A stretch of DNA of 6,021 nucleotides from Chromatiales bacterium. GTDB lineage: Bacteria > Pseudomonadota > Gammaproteobacteria > Chromatiales > Chromatiaceae. Every line of letters starts with the position of its first letter. The first letter of the stretch is position 1. The notes under the pieces are model-generated. The model saw nothing but the letters and a program-made list of their open reading frames with translations, did not search any database and was not told where the DNA came from. The position numbers and the translations under genes were made by a program. The stretch is from contig JAKSCN010000110.1 in NCBI GenBank assembly GCA_022360595.1, forward strand, positions 1-6,021, in the 5' to 3' direction. This document shows, piece after piece, positions 1 to 5,747 of this stretch.

Positions 1-907
1 GAGAAAATGTCTCCGGCGCATCATTGGCATGCTTTTTCGACAAATTGGGCAGAATCACCGTACCTAACGCAACACCCAGCACGCCTAAAGGGAACTCCAT
101 CAACCGATCAGAGTAATAGAGCCAGGAGATACTTCCATCAACCAGAAACGAGGCAATCAATGTATCCAACAGCAGATTAAGCTGGGTAACAGAGACACCA
201 AACAGCGCCGGCACCATCAGCTTGAGAATGCGCTGCACCCCAGGGTCTTTCGGCTTAAACTGAGGCCGTGGCAACAGTTTGAGCTGCTTCAAAAAAGGGA
301 TTTGAAAAAGAAACTGGACAATACCAGCCAGCAACACCCCCCAGGCCAGAGCCATCACGGGGCGCTCCATCTGGGGCGCTAGCCAAAGCGCGCAGCTGAT
401 CAATGAGACATTAAGCAGCACCGGCGTGAAAGCCGGCACGCCAAAGCGGTTATGAGCGTTAAGAATTCCACCGGCAAAAGCGGTTAGCGAGATAAACAGC
501 AGATAAGGGAAGGTGAGGCGCAACATATCTGCAGCCAACTCAATCTTCCCCTCGTTATCATAAAAACCGGGAGCAAACAGCATCACAACCAGCGGTGCAG
601 CCAACACACCAACGATAGTCACCGCAAGCAGCACCGCCCCCAATGTTCCCGCCACATAATCAACGAAGCGTTTCAGATCCTCAAAGGCACGCTTCTCCAT
701 GTACTCCGTCAACACTGGCACAAAAGCGACCGAGAAGGCCCCTTCAGCAAATAGGCGACGGAGAAAGTTGGGGATTTTGAAGGCAACAAAAAAGGCATCT
801 GTCCCGGCATTAGCGCCAAACACATGGGCTAAAACCAGATCCCGGATGAACCCGAGCACCCGCGAAACCATAGTATTCGAGCCAACCTTGGCAAAAGATT
901 TGAACAT
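1..907 (-). CDS. murJ: Lipid II flippase MurJ (MviN), N-terminal 302 residues, cut by window edge
   Basis: MurJ is an inner-membrane MOP-superfamily flippase that moves the peptidoglycan precursor lipid II to the periplasmic face. The frame is open from an ATG at 907 to the left edge, giving 302 of about 510 residues, roughly the first eight of 14 membrane helices. Family signatures are clear: SRVLGFIRD (15-23), TDAFFVAFKIPNFLRR (36-51), LFAEGAFS (52-59) and YYSDRLMEFP (264-273), followed by LGVALGTVILP. The charged cavity residues studied in E. coli MurJ appear with a two-residue offset: R16, R22, D37, R50, E55, R268 and E271. No frameshift or internal stop is seen. The ATG is supported by a GGGGAAGAG stretch (917-925) ending nine bases upstream. 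It diverges from rpsT, as in pseudomonads; ribF and ileS commonly follow murJ but would lie outside this window. Confidence 0.97.
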   Translation of the reverse strand, partial: MFKSFAKVGSNTMVSRVLGFIRDLVLAHVFGANAGTDAFFVAFKIPNFLRRLFAEGAFSVAFVPVLTEYMEKRAFEDLKRFVDYVAGTLGAVLLAVTIVGVLAAPLVVMLFAPGFYDNEGKIELAADMLRLTFPYLLFISLTAFAGGILNAHNRFGVPAFTPVLLNVSLISCALWLAPQMERPVMALAWGVLLAGIVQFLFQIPFLKQLKLLPRPQFKPKDPGVQRILKLMVPALFGVSVTQLNLLLDTLIASFLVDGSISWLYYSDRLMEFPLGVLGVALGTVILPNLSKKHANDAPETFS

Positions 908-960
908 ACGCTACGACTCTTCCCCGCTGCCGACACCCGCTCCGGGCTGAAAAAGGGTGC

Positions 961-989
961 ATTATAGACCTAAAATCCTGTTCAAAGGG
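961..989 (-). promoter_or_regulatory. Probable murJ promoter
   Basis: On the minus strand a perfect -10 hexamer TATAAT lies at 966-961. The -35 is weak: CCCTTT at 989-984 with a 17-bp spacer, and TTGCCC at 992-987 would need a 20-bp spacer. Transcription would start near 954, giving a leader of about 47 bases before the murJ ATG. The -10 is convincing, while the -35 is not, so an activator or only modest strength is plausible. Confidence 0.45.
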
Positions 990-1010
990 CAATTTAGAGA
1001 CAACATACTG

Positions 1011-1039
1011 TTGACAAGCCGGGACTAAGCCATCAAAAT
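1011..1039 (+). promoter_or_regulatory. rpsT sigma70-type promoter
   Basis: A consensus -35 TTGACA (1011-1016) is followed after 17 bp by CAAAAT (1034-1039), which matches TATAAT at four of six positions. The predicted start is near 1046. The bases after the -10 (CCGCGC, 1041-1046) form a GC-rich discriminator, a feature associated with stringent control of ribosomal promoters. A weaker upstream pair, TTCAAA (981-986) and CATACT (1004-1009), also has a 17-bp spacer and could be a second promoter; E. coli rpsT is known to use two. Confidence 0.6.
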
Positions 1040-1074
1040 ACCGCGCTCTTTAGAGCTTTAAGACAGATTTATTT

Positions 1075-1089
1075 GGGAGACAGACCTTG
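1075..1089 (+). promoter_or_regulatory. rpsT ribosome binding site and UUG start codon
   Basis: GGGAG (1075-1079) lies seven bases before a TTG codon at 1087. No ATG or GTG in frame gives a full-length S20, and the residues after TTG (ANSAQARKRARQ) align with the mature S20 start, so TTG is the initiator. E. coli rpsT also starts with UUG, and the rare start there is linked to autogenous translational control by S20. A small hairpin, GCTCT-TT-AGAGC (1045-1056), sits at the predicted 5' end of the leader. Confidence 0.85.
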
Positions 1090-1347
1090 GCAAACTCAGC
1101 ACAAGCCCGTAAACGCGCACGCCAGGCCGAAAAGCATCGTCAGCACAATGCGTCTCGCCGCAGCAACATGCGCACCTACCTGAAAAAGGTAGTAAATGCG
1201 GTTGCTGCTGGTGACAAGGAAGGCGCTGCCGAAGCTTTCAAGCAGGCTGTACCGGTTATCGACCGCGCGGCGAACAATGGCCTTATCCACAAGAACAAGG
1301 CCGCTCGTCATAAGAGCCGCCTGAATACGCAGATCAAAGCGCTGTAA
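1087..1347 (+). CDS. rpsT: 30S ribosomal protein S20
   Basis: S20 is a primary 16S rRNA-binding protein of the small subunit that forms a helical bundle at the lower part of the body. The 86-residue product is the normal family length (87 in E. coli). It is strongly basic and carries the conserved segments HNASRRSNMRT (20-30) and GLIHKNKAARHKSRL (65-79), with AGDK (41-44) between them. It begins at TTG 1087 with a good Shine-Dalgarno sequence and ends with TAA. It is a single-gene unit: its own promoter is upstream and a strong terminator starts about 20 bases after the stop. It diverges from murJ and converges with proB. Confidence 0.98.
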   Translation: MANSAQARKRARQAEKHRQHNASRRSNMRTYLKKVVNAVAAGDKEGAAEAFKQAVPVIDRAANNGLIHKNKAARHKSRLNTQIKAL

Positions 1348-1367
1348 ACAACAGTATCTGCGTAATG

Positions 1368-1394
1368 AAAAACCGGCCAAAAGCCGGTTTTTTT
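1368..1394. terminator. Bidirectional Rho-independent terminator between rpsT and proB
   Basis: The stem is AACCGGC (1371-1377) with GCCGGTT (1383-1389), and the loop is CAAAA (1378-1382). On the plus strand seven Ts follow (1388-1394), a classic intrinsic terminator for rpsT. On the minus strand the run of A at 1368-1372 reads as Us after the same stem, so the element can also end the proB transcript, whose stop codon lies about 45 bases upstream on that strand. Confidence 0.92.
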
Positions 1395-1439
1395 ATGCCT
1401 GTAAATTTGCCTGAAGCTGGAGCCAAAGCCTCTAAAGAA

Positions 1440-2567
1440 TCACACCAATACCAAATTATCCCGGTGAATCAGCTCCTCTTCATCCACATAGCCGATGATC
1501 TCCTCAATCCGTGAAGATGGCTGCCCGGCGATTTTCGCTGACTCAACCGCATTATAGTTAACCAGCCCGCGCGCCACTTCCCGGCCGACTTCATCAACAC
1601 AAGAGACCACCTCACCCCGCGAGAAGTGACCACTGACCTGTTTTACACCCACTGCCAGCAGACTTCTCCCCGATTCGCGTAGCACCCGCACCGCCCCCTG
1701 ATCGAGCACCAGACGACCACGCACCTTCATATGTCCAGCCAACCAGCGCTTGCGGGCCGCCTCCGGCCCCTGGGTGGGTACCAGTAAGGTTCCCAGCGAT
1801 TCACCTTCGGCAATACGGGTCAGAATATTTTCACCTTTACCCGGCGCAATCACCGTAGCCGTACCTGAACGCGCCGCCAACCGTGACGCACGCACCTTGG
1901 TCTGCATACCACCACGCCCCAGACCGCTACCGCTATCACCCGCCACCTCATCCAGCAGTGCGTTATCCACCCTGCTCTCAGTGATCAGGCGTGCACTGGG
2001 ATTATGACGGGGATCGGCATCATAGAGACCGTTCTGATCAGTCAACAGCACCAACAGGTCGGCCTCGACCAGATTGGCCACCATCGCCGCCAGGGTATCG
2101 TTATCACCAAAACGCAGCTCATCATTGGCAACCGTATCGTTCTCATTAACAACCGGCACCACACCGAGCTGGATCAGCGTACGCAGAGTGCTACGGGCGT
2201 TCAGATAGCGCACCCGGTCAGTCAAATCATCATGAGTCAGCAGCACCTGAGCGGTATGCAGGCCGTGCTTCTGAAAACAGGTCTCGTAAGCCCGCACCAA
2301 CCCCATCTGACCGATGGCGGCGGCCGCCTGCAGCTCATGGATCGTAGTAGGACGGCGCTGCCACCCCATGCGGCTCATCCCTTCAGCCACCGCACCCGAT
2401 GAGACCAACACCAATTGATGCCCACTCAGCACCAACGACGCCATCTGTTCAACCCAGCCAGAGAGCGCCTCACGCGCCAACCCCTTGCCATCGGCAGTCA
2501 ACAAGGCACTACCGATCTTGACGACCCAGCGTCGGGTTGCGGGTAACTTGTCACGCGCCATGATCAT
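1440..2567 (-). CDS. proB: Glutamate 5-kinase (gamma-glutamyl kinase) with C-terminal PUA domain
   Basis: ProB phosphorylates glutamate to gamma-glutamyl phosphate in the cytosol, the first and usually proline-inhibited step of proline synthesis. The 375-residue protein (367 in E. coli) has an amino acid kinase domain: VVKIGSALL (15-23, K17), SSGAVAEG (56-63), NENDTVAN (141-148), FGDND (153-157), LLTDQNGLYDADPR (174-187) and GLGRGGMQTK (215-224, K224). A PUA domain follows from about 283 to 370, containing VSGHFSRGEV. Two ATGs, at 2567 and 2561, are in frame; the first is preferred because AAGGTG, at the end of obgE, lies seven bases before it and 13 before the second. Only four bases separate it from the obgE stop, so translation is probably coupled. 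No proA neighbour is present, as in pseudomonads. Confidence 0.98.
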   Translation of the reverse strand: MIMARDKLPATRRWVVKIGSALLTADGKGLAREALSGWVEQMASLVLSGHQLVLVSSGAVAEGMSRMGWQRRPTTIHELQAAAAIGQMGLVRAYETCFQKHGLHTAQVLLTHDDLTDRVRYLNARSTLRTLIQLGVVPVVNENDTVANDELRFGDNDTLAAMVANLVEADLLVLLTDQNGLYDADPRHNPSARLITESRVDNALLDEVAGDSGSGLGRGGMQTKVRASRLAARSGTATVIAPGKGENILTRIAEGESLGTLLVPTQGPEAARKRWLAGHMKVRGRLVLDQGAVRVLRESGRSLLAVGVKQVSGHFSRGEVVSCVDEVGREVARGLVNYNAVESAKIAGQPSSRIEEIIGYVDEEELIHRDNLVLV

Positions 2568-2571
2568 GCCA

Positions 2572-3654
2572 TCACACCTTTAGCGGATCCCAAGGCTCAT
2601 CATCCTCTTCAGGCCCATCTGTGGCCAGCGGATCATCCTCAGCCTTCAGCTCTTCCAGCCGATCCATCAACGCATAGAGCAACTGCTCTGTTCCATCACC
2701 GGTCAAGGCGGAGATGGTGAATACCGGCCCTTGCCAGTCTAGCGCCTCCAGCAGACGTGCTTTGGCCTCCTCCAGCTCATCCTCCAGCAACAGATCGCTC
2801 TTGTTGATCACCAACCAGCGCTCGCGCTCGGCCAGCTCAGGGCTGTATTTTGTCAGCTCCGCAACAATCCGCTTTACCTCATCGGCTGGCTCAATGGATT
2901 CATCCATTGGGGCAATATCAACCAGATGGAGCAGCAGACGCGTTCTATCCAGATGCTTCAGAAACTGGATACCCAGCCCGGCACCCTCGGCTGCTCCCTC
3001 GATCACACCGGGAATATCGGCCACCACAAAACTGCGCTCGGCACCCACACGCACCACACCGAGATTGGGATAGAGCGTAGTAAAAGGGTAATCGGCAATC
3101 TTTGGGCGGGCGCTAGACACCTTAGTGATAAAGCTCGATTTACCGGCATTGGGCATACCCAGCAAACCCACATCCGCCAACAGTATCAACTCCATCAACA
3201 GTTGACGGCGCTCACCCGGCGTACCCGGTGTAAATTGGCGCGGCGTTCGATTAGTGCTGCTCTTGAAACGGGCGTTACCGATACCATGGAAGCCACCCTT
3301 GGCAACCAGCAACTCCTGACCGTGCTTAAGCACCTCGCCGATCACCTCTTCGGTCTCGACATCGGTCACGCGGGTGCCGATGGGCACTTTGACATAGAGA
3401 TCATTACCGCTTTTACCGGTACAGTTGCGCCCCATGCCCTGCTGGCCATGCTCGGCGCGATGACGTCGCTTATGGCGAAAATCGACCAGGGTATTCAAAC
3501 CCGAATCGGCGACCAGATAGACGCTACCGCCATCACCGCCGTCGCCACCATCAGGCCCACCCTTAGGAATATATTTCTCACGACGAAAACTAACACAACC
3601 ATTACCCCCATTGCCCGCCTCGACATGGATTGTTGCTTCATCAACAAATTTCAT
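2572..3654 (-). CDS. obgE: Obg family GTPase (ribosome assembly)
   Basis: ObgE/CgtA is an essential GTPase that binds the 50S subunit and links late large-subunit assembly to growth and (p)ppGpp. The 360-residue protein has the glycine-rich Obg fold (about 1-158, with GNGGNG and KGGPDGGDGGDGG near 14-43) and then the G domain: G1 GMPNAGKS (166-173), switch I PFTTLYPNLG (190-199), G3 DIPGVIEGA (213-221), G4 NKSD (284-287) and G5 SALTG (315-319). The tail (339-356) is acidic. It is shorter than E. coli ObgE (390), the difference lying in the variable C-terminus. GGAG (3666-3669) lies 11 bases before the ATG. It sits downstream of rplU-rpmA, the usual bacterial arrangement, but behind a terminator, and is followed by proB after four bases. 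Confidence 0.98.
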   Translation of the reverse strand: MKFVDEATIHVEAGNGGNGCVSFRREKYIPKGGPDGGDGGDGGSVYLVADSGLNTLVDFRHKRRHRAEHGQQGMGRNCTGKSGNDLYVKVPIGTRVTDVETEEVIGEVLKHGQELLVAKGGFHGIGNARFKSSTNRTPRQFTPGTPGERRQLLMELILLADVGLLGMPNAGKSSFITKVSSARPKIADYPFTTLYPNLGVVRVGAERSFVVADIPGVIEGAAEGAGLGIQFLKHLDRTRLLLHLVDIAPMDESIEPADEVKRIVAELTKYSPELAERERWLVINKSDLLLEDELEEAKARLLEALDWQGPVFTISALTGDGTEQLLYALMDRLEELKAEDDPLATDGPEEDDEPWDPLKV

Positions 3655-3695
3655 GGTGCTGTCCGCTCCGTAGAGAAATTACCGATCTATAACGC

Positions 3696-3720
3696 AAAAA
3701 GCCCCGTCATCTGACGAGGC
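3696..3720 (-). terminator. Intrinsic terminator/attenuator between rpmA and obgE
   Basis: Read on the minus strand, GCCTCGTC (3720-3713), loop AGAT, GACGGGGC (3708-3701) forms an eight-pair stem including one U-G wobble, followed directly by five Ts (3700-3696). It lies 28 bases after the rpmA stop and about 41 before the obgE start. I see no convincing promoter between it and obgE, so partial read-through from the rplU promoter is the likely source of obgE and proB mRNA. Flanking bases ACGCAA (3692-3697) and TTGCGT (3723-3728) can pair outside this stem and would sequester part of the U tract. Confidence 0.85.
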
Positions 3721-3747
3721 CCTTGCGTGTGTAGCTTTTTGGCGCGA

Positions 3748-4005
3748 TCAGGCCGGAACCACGCTCACATATTTGCGGTTCTTTGGGCCTTTGACTTCAA
3801 ACTTTACAACGCCGTCGACTTTAGCGAACAGCGTGTGGTCTTTACCGCAACCAACGTTCACGCCGTCGTGAAAACGGGTGCCGCGCTGACGCACGATAAT
3901 GCTGCCGGCAGTGACAGTCTGACCACCGTAAGCCTTCACACCCAACCGTTTGGATTCTGAATCGCGGCCGTTACGAGTACTACCGCCTGCTTTCTTATGA
4001 GCCAT
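3748..4005 (-). CDS. rpmA: 50S ribosomal protein L27
   Basis: L27 sits near the peptidyl transferase centre and its N-terminal tail reaches towards the tRNA acceptor ends. The 85-residue product equals the E. coli length. It keeps the N-terminus MAHKKAGGSTRNGRDS (1-16), the signature GSIIVRQRGTRFHDG (34-48) and GCGKDHTLFA (52-61). There is no N-terminal extension of the kind cleaved in Firmicutes. It begins 15 bases after the rplU stop with AGG (4013-4015) seven bases before its ATG, so it is cotranscribed with rplU; a terminator follows. Confidence 0.99.
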   Translation of the reverse strand: MAHKKAGGSTRNGRDSESKRLGVKAYGGQTVTAGSIIVRQRGTRFHDGVNVGCGKDHTLFAKVDGVVKFEVKGPKNRKYVSVVPA

Positions 4006-4020
4006 GACCTAACCTGCCTT

Positions 4021-4335
4021 TCAGCTAGCGCTGATTCCAGTGATCTCAAGTTCGGTGTACCACTGACGGTGACCCTGACGCTTCATGTGATGCTTACGTC
4101 TTTTGAACTTGATGATGTTAACTTTCTTGCCCCGGCCGTGAGACTTGACGGTAGCCGTTACCTTACCGCCGTCTACATATGGGGTCCCCACTTTAATATC
4201 GTCACCGTCGGCGACCAACAATACCTTGTCGAGCTCGACAGAGGCGCCTTCATCGGCACCGAGCTTTTCGACTTTCAGGGTGTCACCTTCGGAAACCCGG
4301 TACTGCTTACCCCCGGTCTGAATTACGGCATACAT
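4021..4335 (-). CDS. rplU: 50S ribosomal protein L21
   Basis: L21 binds 23S rRNA in the large subunit and is the first gene of the rplU-rpmA unit. The product is 104 residues (103 in E. coli), beginning MYAVIQTGGKQYRVSEG, with the family signature KFKRRKHHMKRQGHRQ (77-92) and ending in TGISAS. An in-frame ATG 45 bases upstream (4380) would add 15 residues, but it falls inside the leader hairpin and is not part of the family. The start at 4335 has GGAG (4343-4346) seven bases ahead. The strong upstream promoter and the leader hairpin are described separately. Confidence 0.99.
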   Translation of the reverse strand: MYAVIQTGGKQYRVSEGDTLKVEKLGADEGASVELDKVLLVADGDDIKVGTPYVDGGKVTATVKSHGRGKKVNIIKFKRRKHHMKRQGHRQWYTELEITGISAS

Positions 4336-4364
4336 ACCAAATCTCCGCAAAAAATCCGTTGTTA

Positions 4365-4390
4365 TTGACGCAAAACCCATTATGCGTCAA
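4365..4390 (-). promoter_or_regulatory. Perfect inverted repeat (hairpin) in the rplU leader
   Basis: TTGACGCA (4365-4372) and TGCGTCAA (4383-4390) are exact reverse complements separated by ten bases. They lie between the predicted rplU transcription start (near 4397) and the Shine-Dalgarno sequence (4343-4346). In RNA this gives an eight-pair stem in the 5' untranslated region, a plausible target for feedback by a ribosomal protein; as DNA it could be an operator. There is no U tract after it on the minus strand, so it is not a terminator. The role is inference; the repeat itself is seen directly. Confidence 0.6.
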
Positions 4391-4403
4391 CGAAAGAGGC
4401 GGA

Positions 4404-4432
4404 ATTCTACCGTCGAACCCGATCCAGGTCAA
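4404..4432 (-). promoter_or_regulatory. rplU-rpmA sigma70-type promoter
   Basis: On the minus strand TTGACC (4432-4427) is followed by a 17-bp spacer and TAGAAT (4409-4404); each hexamer matches consensus at five of six positions. The start would be near 4397, giving a leader of about 62 bases. GC-rich bases after the -10 (TCCGCC) fit growth-rate or stringent regulation of ribosomal-protein promoters. Confidence 0.75.
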
Positions 4433-4485
4433 ACCCAATTGTAGAAAAAACTGCTATTCATAGTGAACTTGCTTTGTGGTCTAAC

Positions 4486-4514
4486 TTGACAGTCGGTATA
4501 CGGCCTCCTAGCAT
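4486..4514 (+). promoter_or_regulatory. ispB sigma70-type promoter
   Basis: A consensus TTGACA (4486-4491) is followed after 17 bp by TAGCAT (4509-4514), four of six matches to TATAAT. Transcription would start near 4521 with a leader of about 42 bases. A second -10-like TATGAT (4528-4533) lacks a -35 at normal spacing. The promoter runs back to back with that of rplU, leaving about 54 bp between the two -35 elements. Confidence 0.6.
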
Positions 4515-4562
4515 GCGCCATTCCTTATATGATAACCGTTTATGAGAGCTGTAGAGGAATCG

Positions 4563-5531
4563 ATGAACATCAACGCAATACGTGAGCTGATCGCCGATGA
4601 CATGGATAGCGTCAACTCGCTGATTATCGACCGCCTCAGCTCCGATGTGGTGCTGATTAACCAGATTGGCCACTACATCGTCAACAGCGGTGGCAAACGG
4701 CTGCGTCCGATGATCGTCCTGCTGGCCGCCCGCGCTTTGGGTTATCAAGAAGATCAACATGTCGACCTGGCGGCAGTGATCGAATTCATCCACACCGCCA
4801 CACTGCTGCACGACGATGTGGTCGACGAATCGGACATGCGCCGCAGCCGCGAGACCGCCAACGCCGTCTGGGGCAACGCCGCCAGCGTGCTGGTGGGTGA
4901 CTTCCTCTACTCCCGCGCCTTCGAAATGATGGTGGCGGTAGACAAAATGCGGGTGATGGAGATCCTCTCCCACGCCACAAACCGTATTGCGGAAGGCGAA
5001 GTACTACAGCTACTCAACTGCAACGACCCGGACACAGACGAGGCCAAATACCGCGAAGTGATCCTGCGCAAAACCGCCACCCTGTTTGAGGCGGGCGCTC
5101 AACTCGGCGCAGTACTCTGCAACAGCAGCAGCGAAGAGGAGGCCGCTCTGGCTGCCTACGGCCTGCACCTGGGTATCGCCTTTCAGATTATCGATGACGC
5201 CCTCGATTACAGTTCATCGGGCGAGGATATCGGTAAAAACATCGGTGACGACCTGGCCGAAGGGAAACCAACACTACCCGTCATCCGCGCCATGCAGACC
5301 GGCACCCCGGAACAGCAGGCAGCACTGCGGGAGGCAATCGAAAAAGGGGGCCGTGAACACATCGACGTGGTCATGGAAGCGATTGAATCGACCGACGCTA
5401 TTGAGTACACTTCCCAGGCCGCTAAAGAAGAAGCCGACAAAGCTAAAAAGGCGCTTGAAGTACTCCCCGAATCACCTTACCGGGATGCCCTCGCCGCCAT
5501 CGCAGACTTCTCAGTAGCACGCAAAAACTGA
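4563..5531 (+). CDS. ispB: Octaprenyl diphosphate synthase (long-chain trans-prenyltransferase)
   Basis: IspB adds isopentenyl diphosphate units to farnesyl diphosphate to make the long side chain of ubiquinone and menaquinone. The 322-residue product (323 in E. coli) aligns throughout: GGKRLRP (43-49), first aspartate-rich motif DDVVD (84-88) within HTATLLHDD, KT (170-171), second motif DDALD (211-215) in FQIIDDALDY, and GDDLAEGKPTLP (228-239). Alanine at the fifth position before the first motif fits a long-chain rather than short-chain synthase. The exact chain length (C40 or C45) cannot be read from sequence. I chose ATG 4563 because AGAGGA (4553-4558) precedes it and it matches the family N-terminus; ATG 4542 would add seven residues without a ribosome binding site. 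It diverges from rplU and is followed closely by a tRNA gene. Confidence 0.96.
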   Translation: MNINAIRELIADDMDSVNSLIIDRLSSDVVLINQIGHYIVNSGGKRLRPMIVLLAARALGYQEDQHVDLAAVIEFIHTATLLHDDVVDESDMRRSRETANAVWGNAASVLVGDFLYSRAFEMMVAVDKMRVMEILSHATNRIAEGEVLQLLNCNDPDTDEAKYREVILRKTATLFEAGAQLGAVLCNSSSEEEAALAAYGLHLGIAFQIIDDALDYSSSGEDIGKNIGDDLAEGKPTLPVIRAMQTGTPEQQAALREAIEKGGREHIDVVMEAIESTDAIEYTSQAAKEEADKAKKALEVLPESPYRDALAAIADFSVARKN

Positions 5532-5554
5532 CAACTCGCAAACGCGAATCAAAT

Positions 5555-5631
5555 CGGAGTGTAGCTCAGCCTGGTAGAGCACTGCCTTCGGGAGGCAGGG
5601 GTCGGAGGTTCGAATCCTCTCACTCCGACCA
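5555..5631 (+). tRNA. tRNA-Pro, anticodon CGG
   Basis: This 77-base gene folds into a standard cloverleaf. The acceptor CGGAGTG (5555-5561) pairs with CACTCCG (5621-5627), followed by discriminator A and an encoded CCA (5629-5631). The anticodon stem CTGCC/GGCAG encloses the loop TTCGGGA (5587-5593), which places anticodon CGG at 5589-5591, reading the proline codon CCG. The T arm has GGAGG-TTCGAAT-CCTCT. It closely resembles E. coli tRNA-Pro(CGG) from the anticodon arm to the T arm. It starts 23 bases after the ispB stop with no clear promoter between, so cotranscription and processing from an ispB transcript is plausible. No intrinsic terminator follows it. Confidence 0.97.
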
Positions 5632-5646
5632 AATAAAAACAATCAA

Positions 5647-5690
5647 TTAGCCACTTTTTCTAGTCTCTGAATTGCTTTTAGCCTCTTTTT
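5647..5690. repeat. Pair of 13-bp direct repeats in the AT-rich region after the tRNA
   Basis: TTAGCCACTTTTT (5647-5659) and TTAGCCTCTTTTT (5678-5690) differ at one position and are 31 bp apart start to start, about three helical turns. They begin 16 bases after the tRNA. Such phased repeats can be protein-binding sites (for example integrase arm sites), but the low-complexity T runs make chance a real alternative. Confidence 0.4.
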
Positions 5691-5718
5691 AATCTAATAA
5701 TTTTTTAGCAATCTGAGA
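5664..5718. repeat. Imperfect inverted repeat in the AT-rich region
   Basis: TCTCTGAATTGCT (5664-5676) can pair with AGCAATCTGAGA (5707-5718): eleven pairs with one T-T mismatch and one bulged A, around a 30-base AT-rich loop. No T tract follows the right arm on the plus strand or the left arm on the minus strand, so it is not a standard terminator for either flanking gene. Its role is unknown. Confidence 0.35.
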
Positions 5719-5747
5719 TAAGAAACAGATAATAAAACAATCACATA

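Noticed and set aside
699..950. Plus-strand ORF of 83 codons opposite murJ
   Set aside because: It lies antisense to the clear MurJ reading frame, has a low-complexity basic composition and no supported start.
2926..3714. Plus-strand ORF of 262 codons opposite obgE
   Set aside because: It is long but fully antisense to an unmistakable Obg GTPase and runs into the rpmA-obgE terminator; its residues show no family features.
4336..4380. Upstream ATG at 4380 extending L21 by 15 residues
   Set aside because: L21 proteins begin at MYAV; the extension lies in the leader hairpin and the inner ATG has a well-spaced GGAG.
4542..4562. Upstream ATG for ispB, about nine bases after a TATGAT element
   Set aside because: It has no ribosome binding site, adds seven residues not expected in the family, and the -10-like element lacks a -35; the ATG at 4563 has AGAGGA ahead.
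4458..4973. Minus-strand ORF of 171 codons opposite the 5' half of ispB
   Set aside because: It is histidine- and valine-rich mirror sequence of the conserved ispB codons and overlaps the ispB promoter region.
5632..5747. Search for an intrinsic terminator after the tRNA
   Set aside because: T runs are present but no GC-rich stem directly precedes any of them on either strand.
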